From contig NZ_VRZA01000004.1 in the NCBI RefSeq assembly GCF_008064665.1, positions 62,001 to 126,000 on the forward strand: DNA of 64,000 nt, read 5' to 3'. Source of the DNA: Parahaliea maris (GTDB lineage: Bacteria > Pseudomonadota > Gammaproteobacteria > Pseudomonadales > Halieaceae). Below the pieces are notes generated by a model. The model saw only the letters and a list, made by a program, of their open reading frames with translations, was not told the origin of the DNA and ran no database searches. Numbering within the stretch: position 1 is the first letter of the stretch; each line of letters opens with the position of its first letter. Positions 9,095 to 18,192 of the stretch are shown piece by piece. A program made the position numbers and the translations under genes.

Positions 9095-9652
9095 ATGTCT
9101 GATCTACTGACCCTCTTACAGCAACGAAACTCCGCGCCACGCCTGACTGAACCCGGCCCGGCAGAGGAGGAACTGCGGGAGATGATCGCCGCCGGGACCC
9201 GCGCGCCGGACCACGCCTGGCTGCGGCCCTGGCGATTTATCAGTATTGCCGGAGAGCGCCGTGAGGCCTTTGGGGAGGTGCTTGAGCGCTGCCTGCTGGC
9301 CCGCAACCCCGAGGCCGATGCGGCCGCCCGCGACAAGGCGCGCAGCGCCCCGCTGCGCGCGCCCCTGCTGCTGGTGGTGGTGACCCGCCTGACCGAGCAT
9401 CCCAAGGTGCCGGCGGTAGAGCAGCGGCAGTCGGCCGGTTGCGCCGCGCAGGGTATTCTGCTGGCCGCCGAAGCCCTGGGTTACGCCGGCATCTGGCGCA
9501 CCGGTGATGCCGCCTTTGACCCGGCGGTGATGCAGGCCCTGGGATTGTCCGACAACGAAGAGATTACCGGATTCCTATACCTTGGCACCCGGGCGTCGGC
9601 CCCCAAGAGTTTGCCTGGCCTGAATCCACAGGACTTTCTGAGTCACTGGTAA
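9095..9652 (+). CDS. NAD(P)H nitroreductase, YdjA-like
   Basis: 185 residues starting MSDLLTLLQQRNSAPRL, the usual YdjA-type beginning, so the longer upstream frame is not used. RNSAPRL near the N-terminus binds FMN phosphate; the ARDKARSAPLRAPLLLVVV block and GYAGIWRTGDAAFD are family features. These small FMN flavoproteins reduce nitroaromatics in vitro; the natural substrate is unknown. No strong Shine-Dalgarno is visible. The gene precedes a crotonase on the same strand. Confidence 0.85.
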   Translation: MSDLLTLLQQRNSAPRLTEPGPAEEELREMIAAGTRAPDHAWLRPWRFISIAGERREAFGEVLERCLLARNPEADAAARDKARSAPLRAPLLLVVVTRLTEHPKVPAVEQRQSAGCAAQGILLAAEALGYAGIWRTGDAAFDPAVMQALGLSDNEEITGFLYLGTRASAPKSLPGLNPQDFLSHW

Positions 9653-9682
9653 CCCCACCCAACTAGCGAGAGAGATAACCCT

Positions 9683-10495
9683 ATGCTGCCCCAGTACGAA
9701 ACCCTCAGCCTGAGCCTTGAGGACAAGGTCGCCACCGTATCCCTCAACCGCCCGGACCGTGCCAATGCCATGAACGGGCCGATGTGGCGCGAGCTGCAGG
9801 AATGTTTCGAGTGGCTGGATGCCGAGCCCGGGGTGAGGGTGGTCATCCTGACGGGCAACGGCAAGCATTTTTGTGCCGGCCTGGATCTCGGCATGTTCGG
9901 TGAAGTGCTCTCCGAACACAGCGACCCGGCTCGCCGGTCTGAGCAATTCCGGCGCACGGTGCTGCGCATGCAGGACAACCTCTCGGCGATTGAGAAGTGC
10001 AGCAAGCCGGTGCTGGCGGCGATACACAACACCTGCATCGGCGGGGCCGTGGATCTCACCTGTTGCTGTGACATGCGCTATGCCAGTACCGATGCACATT
10101 TCTCCATTCGCGAGATCGATATCGGCATGACCGCGGATGTGGGAACCCTGCAACGGCTACCGCACATCATTCCCCAGGGGGTGGCGCGCGAGCTGGCTTA
10201 TACCGGGCGCACCATGGATGCAGCGGAGGCCTGCCAGATGGGTTTTGTAAACCGGGTGTTCGAGGACCGGGATGCGCTCTATGCTGGCGTACGCGAAATC
10301 GCCCTGACCATCGCTGCCAAAACGCCGCTGGCCATTCGCGGTACCAAGGAAATGCTGGTGTACGCCCGCGATCATTCTGTCGCAGATGGCCTCAACTATA
10401 TCGCCACCTGGAACGCTGGCATGCTCAGCCAGGTCGACCTCACCGCGGGTATCACCGCCCAGGCGCAAAAAACCACCGCCGAGTACGAGGACTAG
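9683..10495 (+). CDS. Crotonase-family enoyl-CoA hydratase/isomerase, dienoyl-CoA isomerase-like
   Basis: 270 residues with the crotonase fold: FCAGLDLGMF and CIGGAVDLTCCCDMRY make the oxyanion hole. The segment FSIREIDIGMTADVGTLQRLP resembles ECH1-type delta3,5-delta2,4-dienoyl-CoA isomerases, where Glu and Asp in this region shift double bonds during oxidation of unsaturated fatty acids. GAGAGAG lies eight bases before the ATG. Confidence 0.87.
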   Translation: MLPQYETLSLSLEDKVATVSLNRPDRANAMNGPMWRELQECFEWLDAEPGVRVVILTGNGKHFCAGLDLGMFGEVLSEHSDPARRSEQFRRTVLRMQDNLSAIEKCSKPVLAAIHNTCIGGAVDLTCCCDMRYASTDAHFSIREIDIGMTADVGTLQRLPHIIPQGVARELAYTGRTMDAAEACQMGFVNRVFEDRDALYAGVREIALTIAAKTPLAIRGTKEMLVYARDHSVADGLNYIATWNAGMLSQVDLTAGITAQAQKTTAEYED

Positions 10496-10531
10496 TTCCC
10501 TACCGACCAACGTACCAGGCGAGGATTTCCC

Positions 10532-11467
10532 ATGGCATTTCTGGCCCGGCTCAATCGGCCGTGGATTCATTTTATTGTGCTCGGTCTGGCGCTGTTCGAG
10601 CTCCAGCGCTGGGCGTTCCCCGAACCCAAACCGGTGATAGGCCCGCTGGCGCCAGCGCGTGTGGATAGCCTGCGCCAGCAGTGGCTGGCCCTGGCCGGCA
10701 GCCCCCCGAGCGAAGAGCAGCTCCAGGGTATGGTGGCCCAGGAGCTCGACCGCGACATGCTGTTCCAGCGCGCCCTGGAACTGGAACTGCACCTGTACGA
10801 CCAGGTGGTCTACCAGCGCCTGTTGCGCAACATGGCCTTCCTGCAGATGGGGGAGGGCAAGAGCGAACAGGAGATCTACCAGCAGGCCCTGGACATGCGC
10901 CTTCACCTGGGCGACGAGGTCATCAAGCGCCGCATGATTCAGGTGATGGAACAGTTGCTGCTGGCGGCGCGGCCACCCCTTCCCGTGAATGAGGTCGATA
11001 TCGCCGCGGAGTTCGAGTCCCGGCGCGAAGAGCTGCGGCGGCCGCCGCGCTATTCCATTGAGCAGCTGTACTTCAACCGAGAGCGGGAAGACGAAGTACC
11101 TGCGGTGGTGGAGCGCATTCAGAGCGAGGGGCTCAGCGCGGAACAGGCCCGCAGTCTCAGCTCACCCTTTCTGCCGGGTTACGTCTTCCGCCAGCAAACG
11201 CCCGACCAGCTGGCACGTAATTTTGGCGCCGCTTTTGTCCTGAACCTGCAGGAGGCCATACCGCAGGCAGGGCAGTGGGTTGGCCCCCTGCGCTCGACGT
11301 ACGGCCTGCACTACGTGTGGGTGGAGGCTATCGAACCCTCGCGCGACGCCACCCTGGAGGAGGTGCGGCAACAACTGGAACGGGACCTGCTCTCGCGCCG
11401 GCGCGCTACTGCCCTGGCGGATGCCATCGCCGATCTGCGCGAGGACTACGAGGTGCGTACGTCATGA
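10532..11467 (+). CDS. Peptidyl-prolyl cis-trans isomerase (PpiC/parvulin type), membrane-anchored
   Basis: 311 residues. One N-terminal membrane segment (about 13-25, FIVLGLALF) is followed by a helical SurA-like chaperone region and a parvulin-type domain (about 165-290; PRYSIEQLYF, VGPLRSTYGLHYVWV). It likely acts in the periplasm in folding of exported proteins. Its stop overlaps the start of the HupE gene (ATGA), so the pair is translationally coupled, possibly for maturation of the same protein. Confidence 0.85.
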   Translation: MAFLARLNRPWIHFIVLGLALFELQRWAFPEPKPVIGPLAPARVDSLRQQWLALAGSPPSEEQLQGMVAQELDRDMLFQRALELELHLYDQVVYQRLLRNMAFLQMGEGKSEQEIYQQALDMRLHLGDEVIKRRMIQVMEQLLLAARPPLPVNEVDIAAEFESRREELRRPPRYSIEQLYFNREREDEVPAVVERIQSEGLSAEQARSLSSPFLPGYVFRQQTPDQLARNFGAAFVLNLQEAIPQAGQWVGPLRSTYGLHYVWVEAIEPSRDATLEEVRQQLERDLLSRRRATALADAIADLREDYEVRTS

Positions 11468-12474
11468 CCAGACTGACCCGACGTGGTGTGATCCTGGTGT
11501 TGCTGGCCTGGCTGGTGGGGCTGGCATTGCCTGCCCAGGCGCACCGCTTCGCCCCTTCATTGCTCAAGGTCACCGAAGTGGGCGACAACCAGTTCAACCT
11601 GGTGTGGAAAACCCCGCTGCAGGCAACCAGCCCGGTGCCCATGCGTCCGCGCTGGCCGGATGCCTGCGAAGTGATACAGGCCCCGCCTGCCCAGGTGGAG
11701 GGCACCGGGCGCGTGACGACCCTGCTGCTGGACTGCGGGGCGCTGGGGGAGGCCGGCCTGGTGGGCCAGCGCCTGGGGATAGACGGGCTCGGACCCAACC
11801 AGGCCTCTGCCATGGTCATGGTGGACCTGCAGGACGGCCGCCACTACCAGCAGGTGCTCACCGCCGAGAAAGCGGAATTTGTGGTGCCCGCCGAACCTGG
11901 CGCAGGGCAGGTCATGGGCGATTACACGGCGCTGGGTATCGAGCATATCTGGGGCGGCGTCGATCACCTGCTCTTCGTATTTGGCCTGATCTTGCTGGTG
12001 GGCGGCGGCAAGCGACTGCTGTGGACGATCACCGCATTCACCGTGGGGCACAGCGTGACCCTGTCCCTCGCTGCCCTTGGCTATATCAACTACCCGGTCG
12101 AACTGGTGGAGTTTGCCATTGCCGTCAGCATTTTTGTATTGGCGGTGGAGCTGACCCGGGGGGATGGCCTGGTGAAACGCTATCCCTGGTGGCTGGCGGG
12201 GGGCTTCGGCCTGTTGCACGGTATGGGCTTTGCCGGCGCCCTGGCCGCGACGGGCCTGCCCCAGGACAATGTGCCCCTGGCGCTGCTGTTCTTTAACGTG
12301 GGCATCGAGATCGGCCAGGTGGCGTTTATCTTGCTGGTGCTGGTGGTGTGGCTGTTTATTCGCCGCCCCCTCGGCAGGACGGCGCGGCGGCTGGCGCCGG
12401 TCCCGGTCTATTTGCTGGGCTGTCTCTCAGCCATGTGGTGTATTCAGCGGGGGCTGGAGGCCCTGGCGGCCTGA
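11464..12474 (+). CDS. HupE/UreJ-family membrane protein
   Basis: 336 residues starting MTRLTRRGV at the ATGA overlap with the PpiC gene. A signal peptide (VGLALPAQA) leads a periplasmic region of about 130 residues, then the HupE/UreJ domain: LGIEHIWGGVDHLLFVFGL with conserved metal-binding-type His/Asp, then TAFTVGHSVTLSLA, and about six membrane helices. HupE/UreJ proteins are proposed nickel or metal permeases; the metal here is unknown. Confidence 0.85.
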   Translation: MTRLTRRGVILVLLAWLVGLALPAQAHRFAPSLLKVTEVGDNQFNLVWKTPLQATSPVPMRPRWPDACEVIQAPPAQVEGTGRVTTLLLDCGALGEAGLVGQRLGIDGLGPNQASAMVMVDLQDGRHYQQVLTAEKAEFVVPAEPGAGQVMGDYTALGIEHIWGGVDHLLFVFGLILLVGGGKRLLWTITAFTVGHSVTLSLAALGYINYPVELVEFAIAVSIFVLAVELTRGDGLVKRYPWWLAGGFGLLHGMGFAGALAATGLPQDNVPLALLFFNVGIEIGQVAFILLVLVVWLFIRRPLGRTARRLAPVPVYLLGCLSAMWCIQRGLEALAA

Positions 12475-12476
12475 GG

Positions 12477-12504
12477 AGCCCCGCGGAATAGCGCGGGGCT
12501 TTCA
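12477..12504. terminator. Bidirectional terminator between HupE and lytic transglycosylase genes
   Basis: A perfect 9-bp stem (AGCCCCGCG / CGCGGGGCT) with a 6-nt loop lies between two convergent stop codons. A short T-rich tail follows on the plus strand, and the end abuts the stop of the minus-strand gene. Confidence 0.75.
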
Positions 12505-13716
12505 GTTTTGCGGTAGCAGCGCCGCCAGCGTGGTGCTGTCGGGATAACCGTCGGCGGGCAGGTCAGATGCCAGCTGGAATGCGCGCAGGGCGGCGCGGGT
12601 GCGGCTTCCCAGAATCCCGTCCGGGGTGCCCGGGTCATAGCCCGCCGCCAGCAAGGCCTCCTGGGCCTGGCGCAGCTGGGCGCTGGTGAGCGGTTCCGCT
12701 TCACCGTTGGCGTAATCGGCGGCGGGAGCTCCGGCCAGGCGATCCGCCAACAGGCCGACCGACAGTGCGTAGTTTTCCGAGTTGTTCCAGCGCTTCACCA
12801 CCTCGAAGTTGTCGTACACCAGGAAGGCGGGGCCGGTGTGGCCCGCCGGCAGCAGCAGTTCGGCCTGCAGGTCGGCAGCCGGCAGGGCGCTGCCGTTGAG
12901 ATTGCGAACCCCCCGAGCCGACCACTCGCCCAGATTGGCGCCGCGTCCCTTGCCGCTCAGGCTGTAGTCGAATCCGTCCCGCAACGACACCTGGCGCCCC
13001 CAGCGCAACCCGGGGGTCCAGCCGAGCCCGCGCAGGAAATTGGCCGCCGAGGCCAGGGCGTCGCGTTCACTGCGCCACAGGTTGACCTGGCCATCGCCGT
13101 CGCCATCGAGGGCGTACTGCAGGTAGGTAGAGGGCATGAACTGGGTGTGCCCCATGGCGCCGGCCCAGGATCCCTGCATTTGTGCCGGGTCGAGTGATTC
13201 CCGTTCCACCAGGCGCAGGGCGTTCACGAACTCGGAGGCGAAAAAGTCCGAGCGGCGCGGGTCACAGGCCAGGGTGGCGAGGGCGTCCAGGGTCGGCATC
13301 TTGCCGAGGTAGCCGCCGTAGTTGGTTTCCAGCCCCCAGAAGGCCACCAGGTAGCGCGCGGGTACCCCGTACTGCTGTTGCAGGCCGTCGAGAAAGGCGC
13401 CGTGCTGTCGCAGCAGGTTGCGCCCCTGTTGCACCCGCTGGTTGCTGACGCGCTGCCCCACGTAGCTGGCAAAGGTCTGCATGAACTCGGGTTGCTTGCG
13501 GTCGAGCTCGACCACCCGCTGCAGTTCCTTGACCGTGGGCAGGGTGGTGCGCACCACGTTGGCGGATACGCCTTCGGCGATCGCCTTGTCGCCCAGCTGT
13601 GTCCGGCAGGCCTCAAACCCGGCGCTGGCCTGGGCGGCCAGAGGGCTGAGGAGTGCGACGGCCAGTGCCAGCGACAGGCAGCGGCCAGGGCGGAGGTGCG
13701 AAGTGATGTCGGGCAT
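12502..13716 (-). CDS. Lytic murein transglycosylase, MltB family
   Basis: 404 residues. Signal peptide (residues ~12-30, ending AAQA), then the GH103 slt-like domain: WGLETNYGGY holds the catalytic Glu (about 130), and GAMGHTQFMPSTYLQYALD is the family signature. A C-terminal peptidoglycan-binding domain (about 345-400; PDGILGSRTRAALRAFQ) completes the usual MltB-plus-PGB architecture. It cleaves glycan strands in the periplasm, forming 1,6-anhydroMurNAc. It is 6 bp downstream of a lipoprotein gene, forming a probable two-gene operon. Confidence 0.93.
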   Translation of the reverse strand: MPDITSHLRPGRCLSLALAVALLSPLAAQASAGFEACRTQLGDKAIAEGVSANVVRTTLPTVKELQRVVELDRKQPEFMQTFASYVGQRVSNQRVQQGRNLLRQHGAFLDGLQQQYGVPARYLVAFWGLETNYGGYLGKMPTLDALATLACDPRRSDFFASEFVNALRLVERESLDPAQMQGSWAGAMGHTQFMPSTYLQYALDGDGDGQVNLWRSERDALASAANFLRGLGWTPGLRWGRQVSLRDGFDYSLSGKGRGANLGEWSARGVRNLNGSALPAADLQAELLLPAGHTGPAFLVYDNFEVVKRWNNSENYALSVGLLADRLAGAPAADYANGEAEPLTSAQLRQAQEALLAAGYDPGTPDGILGSRTRAALRAFQLASDLPADGYPDSTTLAALLPQN

Positions 13717-13722
13717 GGGGCG

Positions 13723-14514
13723 TCAGTCCGGGTTGCCCGGCCAGTCTTCCCACTGGATAAAGGGGTGGAAGGCGAGCTTGATCCCCTCCATCACGTACTC
13801 CTCGTTTTCTAGAATGTTGCGGCGGCGTACATAGCGGCCGGCGGAGGAGCGGGTGTCGATGGCGTCGGTCGCATCGAGTCCGCCGCGGCTGGCAAACAGC
13901 CGTTGCAGCTCGATGTCATAAATGCTGATCTGCAGCGAGGCCACAGCGGCGTTCATATTCCAGTCGAAGTCGGCCGAAACGCCGCTGCCCGGGCCCTGCA
14001 AGGAGGGGCGACGGGTCACCCCGTCCCAGCGCGCGAGGTGTTTGAGACCGCCGTTGAAGGGCACTTCAAACTCCACGATGTCGGTGAACACGAAGGCGTC
14101 GAGATCGGTGGTTTCACGCAGCTGGTCGCGCACGCTCTGCATGATCTGGACAAAGCTCTTCATGTTGACCTTGCCAGTCGTCGGGTCTACCGGGTCGCCA
14201 AAAGCGCGCACCGCCGTGTTCCAGTGCTGGCGGAACTCGCGCTGTGGCAGCACTTTATAACCGTTCTTCTTCAGGTAGGTGCCGACCAGGCCGTCGACCC
14301 GGGGCTCCACATCCTGCAGGTAGTTGCGTGAGGGCGGGCCGAGATTGACGTGGGGGATGATGACGGTCTTCACCTTTTTGAAGGCTTCGGGTCCGCCGTC
14401 CATTTCCGCCTGGAAAGTGGTGGGGTTGTAACTGGGGCCACTGCTACAGGCCGACAGGCCGGCGGCGAGCAACAAGGCCGCACCGATACGGGCAACGGTG
14501 GTGAACAAACGCAT
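13723..14514 (-). CDS. Putative lipoprotein of unknown function
   Basis: 263 residues from MRLFTTVAR; the longer frame is not used because the lipoprotein signal begins here. The hydrophobic run ends in a lipobox (LSAC), so the mature N-terminus would be a lipidated Cys. The rest (FKKVKTVIIPHVNLG, YLKKNGYKVLPQREF) looks like a periplasmic alpha/beta domain, but I do not recognise a named family. It is co-transcribed with the transglycosylase, suggesting an envelope role. Confidence 0.75.
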   Translation of the reverse strand: MRLFTTVARIGAALLLAAGLSACSSGPSYNPTTFQAEMDGGPEAFKKVKTVIIPHVNLGPPSRNYLQDVEPRVDGLVGTYLKKNGYKVLPQREFRQHWNTAVRAFGDPVDPTTGKVNMKSFVQIMQSVRDQLRETTDLDAFVFTDIVEFEVPFNGGLKHLARWDGVTRRPSLQGPGSGVSADFDWNMNAAVASLQISIYDIELQRLFASRGGLDATDAIDTRSSAGRYVRRRNILENEEYVMEGIKLAFHPFIQWEDWPGNPD

Positions 14515-14579
14515 GGGGACTCCTGATCCGTTATAGTGGGGCGCATGGTAGCAAAATCTCGAAGGGGTCACAGCGCGCA

Positions 14580-15362
14580 GTGAGTCTGCATATCCAATCT
14601 TCCACGCAGGGCGAGGGGCCGGACGTCATCCTGCTCCACGGCCTGTTCGGTATGGGCAACAATCTCGGTGCGCTGGCACGCGCGCTGCAGGACGATTTCC
14701 GGGTGCACTGCCTGGATCTTCCCAATCACGGGCGTTCCGGCTGGCTGGAAACCATGACCCTGGAGTCGCTGGCTGACGGCATCCGCGGCTGGTTGCGAGA
14801 GCGCGGCATTGCACGGGCCCATCTCTGCGGCCATTCCCTCGGCGGCAAGGTTGCCATGCGGATTGCCCTGGATGACCCGGGCCAGGTGGACAGGCTGGTG
14901 GTGGCCGATATCGCGCCGGTGGATTACCCGGCCCACCACGACGCCATCTTCGCCGCCCTGCAGGCGGTGCGGGATCGGGCGCCCCGCTCGCGAAGCGAGG
15001 CGGAGACAGTCATGCGGGACTTCATCGTCGAGGAGGGGGTGCGCCAGTTCCTCCTCCTGAGCCTTGCCAGGGGCGAGGACGGGCGTTACCAGTGGCGCTT
15101 TAACCTGGATGGACTGCTGCGGGATTACGGCGCGGCGCGGGGGCGGCTGGAGGCTTCGGCCCCGTTCACCGGGCCGGTACTGTTTATCAAGGGCGAAAAT
15201 TCCGACTACATTCTGCCGCAACACCGCGAGGCAATCGAGTCGCTGTTTCCCGCCGCCCGGCTGCGGGTGCTACAGGGCTGTGGCCACTGGCTGCACGCGG
15301 AACAGCCACGCCTGTTCAATGCCACGGTGCGGCGCTTCCTGCTGGCGCCGCAGGGCGGGTGA
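14580..15362 (+). CDS. Alpha/beta-hydrolase, YbfF-like esterase
   Basis: 260 residues with a GTG start. LLHGLFGMGNNLG is the oxyanion segment, GHSLGGK the nucleophile elbow (Ser about 86), and GCGHWLHAEQP gives the catalytic His. The DLPNHGRS segment matches YbfF-type acyl-CoA/ester hydrolases. It converges on a TetR gene with only 5 bp between stops. Confidence 0.87.
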   Translation: MSLHIQSSTQGEGPDVILLHGLFGMGNNLGALARALQDDFRVHCLDLPNHGRSGWLETMTLESLADGIRGWLRERGIARAHLCGHSLGGKVAMRIALDDPGQVDRLVVADIAPVDYPAHHDAIFAALQAVRDRAPRSRSEAETVMRDFIVEEGVRQFLLLSLARGEDGRYQWRFNLDGLLRDYGAARGRLEASAPFTGPVLFIKGENSDYILPQHREAIESLFPAARLRVLQGCGHWLHAEQPRLFNATVRRFLLAPQGG

Positions 15363-15367
15363 TCCCT

Positions 15368-16018
15368 TCAGGGCGCCAGCATGGCCAGCAGCAGGTCTAC
15401 CTGCCGGTCTATGGACTCCCGGGTCGCGAGGTTGGTGCCGGTAATGGCGCGGGTTTGCGGCGCCACCAGCAGGTTGTAGGTCAGGGCCCCGGTGATCAGG
15501 TGCAGCAGTTGCAGCGGGTCCGCATCTCGCATCAGCCCCTGTTGCTGGCAGCCGCGCACGAAACGCACGCCGAGTTCGTAGTCCCGTTCCAGGAAGTGTT
15601 GCCGCAGCCAGCGCGCCCGCGGGCTGTCGCCCTGGGCTTCGTGAAACATCAGCCACATCCACTCGGGATGCTCGCGGGTGAACTCCACTATGGCGGTGAA
15701 AGCGGGACGCAGGGAGTCGGCCAGGCCGTTCACGTCCTGGATGGCCATAAACTGCGCCAGGCGCGCATTGCGCTCTTCCCATAACAGGCTGGCAGCGGCC
15801 TGCCACAGGCTGTCCTTGGTGGTGAAGTGATACTGTACCAGGGCCTTCTTGACCCCCGCGGCCTGGGCGATGCGAGACATCGAGGCAGCTGTGAAGCCGG
15901 AGCGGGTGAAGCAGTGAATGGCGGCTCGCAGGATCCGCAGGCGGGTTTGTTCGCGCTGCTGTTCACGGCGGGTGACTTCCCGGTTGCTGGAGGAGACGGC
16001 GGGTTGCTGTTCGGGCAT
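15368..16018 (-). CDS. TetR-family transcriptional regulator
   Basis: 216 residues from MPEQQPAVSSSNREVTRR, chosen because AGGA precedes this ATG and the upstream frame lacks a signal. The N-terminal helix-turn-helix reads AAIHCFTRSGFTAASMSRIAQAAGVKKALVQYHF without interruption (about 33-66); the remainder is a helical ligand-binding domain resembling CerR/TetR_C types. The target is unknown. Confidence 0.88.
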   Translation of the reverse strand: MPEQQPAVSSSNREVTRREQQREQTRLRILRAAIHCFTRSGFTAASMSRIAQAAGVKKALVQYHFTTKDSLWQAAASLLWEERNARLAQFMAIQDVNGLADSLRPAFTAIVEFTREHPEWMWLMFHEAQGDSPRARWLRQHFLERDYELGVRFVRGCQQQGLMRDADPLQLLHLITGALTYNLLVAPQTRAITGTNLATRESIDRQVDLLLAMLAP

Positions 16019-16166
16019 GGAGCTCTTCCTTGGCGATGGCTGACAATACACTCGGATAGTCACTGTGTAAAACCACCGCGCTGGCGTCGCGGCGAACCGG
16101 TCGGTATGCTTGCCGCCCCTGTCAGACAATCATCCGGCCCCCGGGCCTGCCGGAGTCAGCAAAGCG

Positions 16167-16493
16167 ATGTACCTCAGCCTCGGTGAAATCCTGATACTGT
16201 TCCTGTTCGGAGCCCTGGGCCTGTATTTCCTGGACGCCACCCGGGTCCGCGAACTGGCGGTGAAGGCGGTGGAGCGGGCCGGTGAGCGCGATGACTTCCA
16301 GTTGTTGGACCAGTCGGTTCACATCAACCGCCTCTCCCTGAGCCGGGACCAGCAGGGCCGCTGGAAAATCTGGCGCCAGTATCGCTTTGATTACAGCTTT
16401 GACGGCGTGGTGCGGGAACAGGGCTTTGTGATCATGCTGGGCAAACACCTGCAGGCAGTGGTGGTGAGCGAACCCAATCGCACGCTGCACTGA
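16167..16493 (+). CDS. DUF3301-family small membrane-anchored protein
   Basis: 108 residues beginning MYLSLGEILILFLFG, one N-terminal membrane helix (about 6-22), then a soluble domain with DDFQLLDQSVHINRL and WRQYRFDYSFDG, the pattern of DUF3301. Function unknown. It is a single gene between TetR and LysE genes. Confidence 0.85.
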   Translation: MYLSLGEILILFLFGALGLYFLDATRVRELAVKAVERAGERDDFQLLDQSVHINRLSLSRDQQGRWKIWRQYRFDYSFDGVVREQGFVIMLGKHLQAVVVSEPNRTLH

Positions 16494-16514
16494 CCGACCG
16501 ACTCTCCCCTGACC

Positions 16515-17150
16515 TCAGCCACCGAGTGCCATCAGGGCCCTCGCCAGTACCACCGTACCCAGGGTCAGCAGCACCAGGGCGAGCACCCGGTCGATCAGTT
16601 GCTCGCGCTGCCGCAGCCAGTCGATGGCCTGGGGGTGGGACGCCATCGCCGCGACCAACGCGTACCAGCCGGCGTCGGTCAGTCCCACTGTCAGCACCAT
16701 GATTCCCTTTACCGTCCAGTCCGTGCCGGGCCCGAGGAACTGGCTGAACAGTGCCAGCATGAATACCGCGAGCTTGGGGTTGAGGAAGGCCACCAGAAAC
16801 CCCGAGAGGGCGCTGCCGCGGGAGGATTCGCCACCGCCTTCGCTGAGCCCTGCAGAAGCGCCCGAATGGCTGCTGCGCAGGCCGCGTACCCCCAGGTAAA
16901 TCAGGTAGCCCGCGCCCGCCATCTGGATGGCCGCAAAGGCGCGCGGGGACCCGGTCATCACCAGGGCCAGGCCGCTGACGGTGATCAGGCCGTACAGGCC
17001 TACGCCGAAGCCGTGGGCAAAGGCGGCAGCGAGTCCGGCAGCGCGTCCCTGGCGCAGGGTGTTGCCCAACACAACCGCCAGGCTGGGACCCGGGGAGATA
17101 GCGCCGAGGAGGCACACCGTGAATAACGAGAGCCAGTGACTGAATTCCAT
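16515..17150 (-). CDS. LysE-family amino-acid/homoserine-lactone exporter
   Basis: 211 residues, six predicted membrane segments, with the family N-terminal signature GAISPGPSLAVVLGNTLRQG and the FLNPKLAVFMLALFSQF segment. RhtB/LysE proteins export amino acids or derivatives; the substrate is not predictable. The only ribosome-binding-like sequence before the ATG is weak and distant. Confidence 0.87.
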   Translation of the reverse strand: MEFSHWLSLFTVCLLGAISPGPSLAVVLGNTLRQGRAAGLAAAFAHGFGVGLYGLITVSGLALVMTGSPRAFAAIQMAGAGYLIYLGVRGLRSSHSGASAGLSEGGGESSRGSALSGFLVAFLNPKLAVFMLALFSQFLGPGTDWTVKGIMVLTVGLTDAGWYALVAAMASHPQAIDWLRQREQLIDRVLALVLLTLGTVVLARALMALGG

Positions 17151-17686
17151 GTCCGTTTGCTTACCTCTGAACTTTCGCGATGGTCGGGCTTGGCAGGTGT
17201 TCTGTCAGGTGGACAGTGCACCAGTGCTGTGCGAATGCTGGTTTCATCCTGGTGCCCCCAAATGATGCGCTACTGTAACAGCGTCCCGCTCCCCGGTCTT
17301 GTCCACAGAATCTGTGGATAACTCAGTGGGTATTTTGTTTAACCGTTCGTGCAGCGCAGTACTTACCGCGTTTGTTACAAATTGCTTAAAATTCGAGCAA
17401 TTAGTAAAAATCCAATAAAAACAACGAGATAAGAAAATTACATGAAGTTCTTGATTTAAAGAAATACCTAAGCTAGTGAAAGTTTCATTTCTGTGAATGC
17501 ATGTGCATAACATTTAGTCATCTGCTACGTAACGTAACTTTTGCACCGCAGATGGAAACAACCGGGCGTTGACGGGTGACTCAGACGGGTGAACGGAATC
17601 GATGGAACCTTTTTCTATAGCGCCTGGGAATCTGTCAAGATGTTTCAAAGTTGTTACCTTTTTGTAACAGCTTTGGTGCAGGCGCC
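17151..17686. other. AT-rich intergenic region with DnaA-box pair and inverted repeats
   Basis: This 536-bp gap has no convincing gene; a 89-codon minus frame in it has no coding character. It holds two opposed DnaA-box-like 9-mers at 17299-17321 (TTGTCCACA and TGTGGATAA), an inverted repeat AATTGCT / AGCAATT at 17380-17402, a strongly AT-rich stretch (17390-17480), and an inverted TGTTAC / GTAACA at 17652-17669. TGTAACA-like words recur through the region. Confidence 0.6.
17299..17321. promoter_or_regulatory. Pair of opposed DnaA-box-like sites
   Basis: TTGTCCACA and, five bases on, TGTGGATAA (reverse of TTATCCACA) form a head-to-head pair with a 7-bp palindromic core. The second matches the DnaA consensus exactly, the first has one change. 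They may bind DnaA for local regulation; the pair alone does not make an origin. Confidence 0.4.
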
Positions 17687-18043
17687 TCAGTCGCCCCGGT
17701 AGATGCAACCCGAGGTACAGGTCTCACGTATTTCCACCGCGCTCAACAGCGGCAGGTCCGGTTGCAGGCGCTGCCAGATCCAGCGGGCCAGGTTTTCGCT
17801 GGTGGGATTTTCGAGGCCGGTGATGTCGTTGAGGTAGTAGTGATCCAGTTGCTCCAGCACCGGCTTGAAGGCCGCCTTGAGGTCGCCGAAGTCCATCACC
17901 CAGCCGCTGGGCTCGGGGGCGTCGCCGGTGACGCTGATGCGCACGTGAAAGGAATGGCCGTGGAGGCGGGCGCACTTGTGTCCCTCGGGGACGTTGGGCA
18001 GGCGGTGGGCCGCCTCGAAGTGAAATTCCTTGTAGATTTCCAT
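17687..18043 (-). CDS. queD: 6-carboxy-5,6,7,8-tetrahydropterin synthase (QueD)
   Basis: 118 residues from [16 protein letters not shown], the normal QueD start; the longer frame adds unrelated residues. Zinc ligands are in FEAAHRL and HGHSFHV, the catalytic Cys in KCARLHGHS, and the [10 protein letters not shown] tail is typical. It converts 7,8-dihydroneopterin triphosphate to CPH4 in preQ0/queuosine synthesis. Length is close to E. coli QueD. Confidence 0.93.
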   Translation of the reverse strand: MEIYKEFHFEAAHRLPNVPEGHKCARLHGHSFHVRISVTGDAPEPSGWVMDFGDLKAAFKPVLEQLDHYYLNDITGLENPTSENLARWIWQRLQPDLPLLSAVEIRETCTSGCIYRGD

Positions 18044-18192
18044 GGGGATTCCGGACTGGGACAGGGGCAAACGGTGTGTCGCAGAGGGTTCTCCCTGGCT
18101 GACCTGGTGACCTCGCGCGAGGTCAAATTTTACTACTAAAATCAAGCGCTTTTAACGCTCCGAAAAAAATTAAAAAAAATCATGACGAACGT

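Noticed and set aside
14674-14689. A TGGCACG-CGCG-CTGCA sequence with sigma-54 spacing
   Set aside because: It lies inside the coding sequence of the alpha/beta-hydrolase in GC-rich DNA, with no gene start nearby. I take it as a chance match; it shows that the motif alone is not proof and that position before genes matters for the three island sites.
17299-17321. Chromosome origin at the DnaA-box pair
   Set aside because: Only two boxes are present and no dnaA, dnaN, gidA/mnmG or parAB genes are nearby, so an origin claim is not supported.
17244-17513. An 89-codon minus-strand frame between lysE and queD
   Set aside because: No ribosome site, no recognisable domain, AT-rich intergenic composition and DnaA-box-like sites within it.
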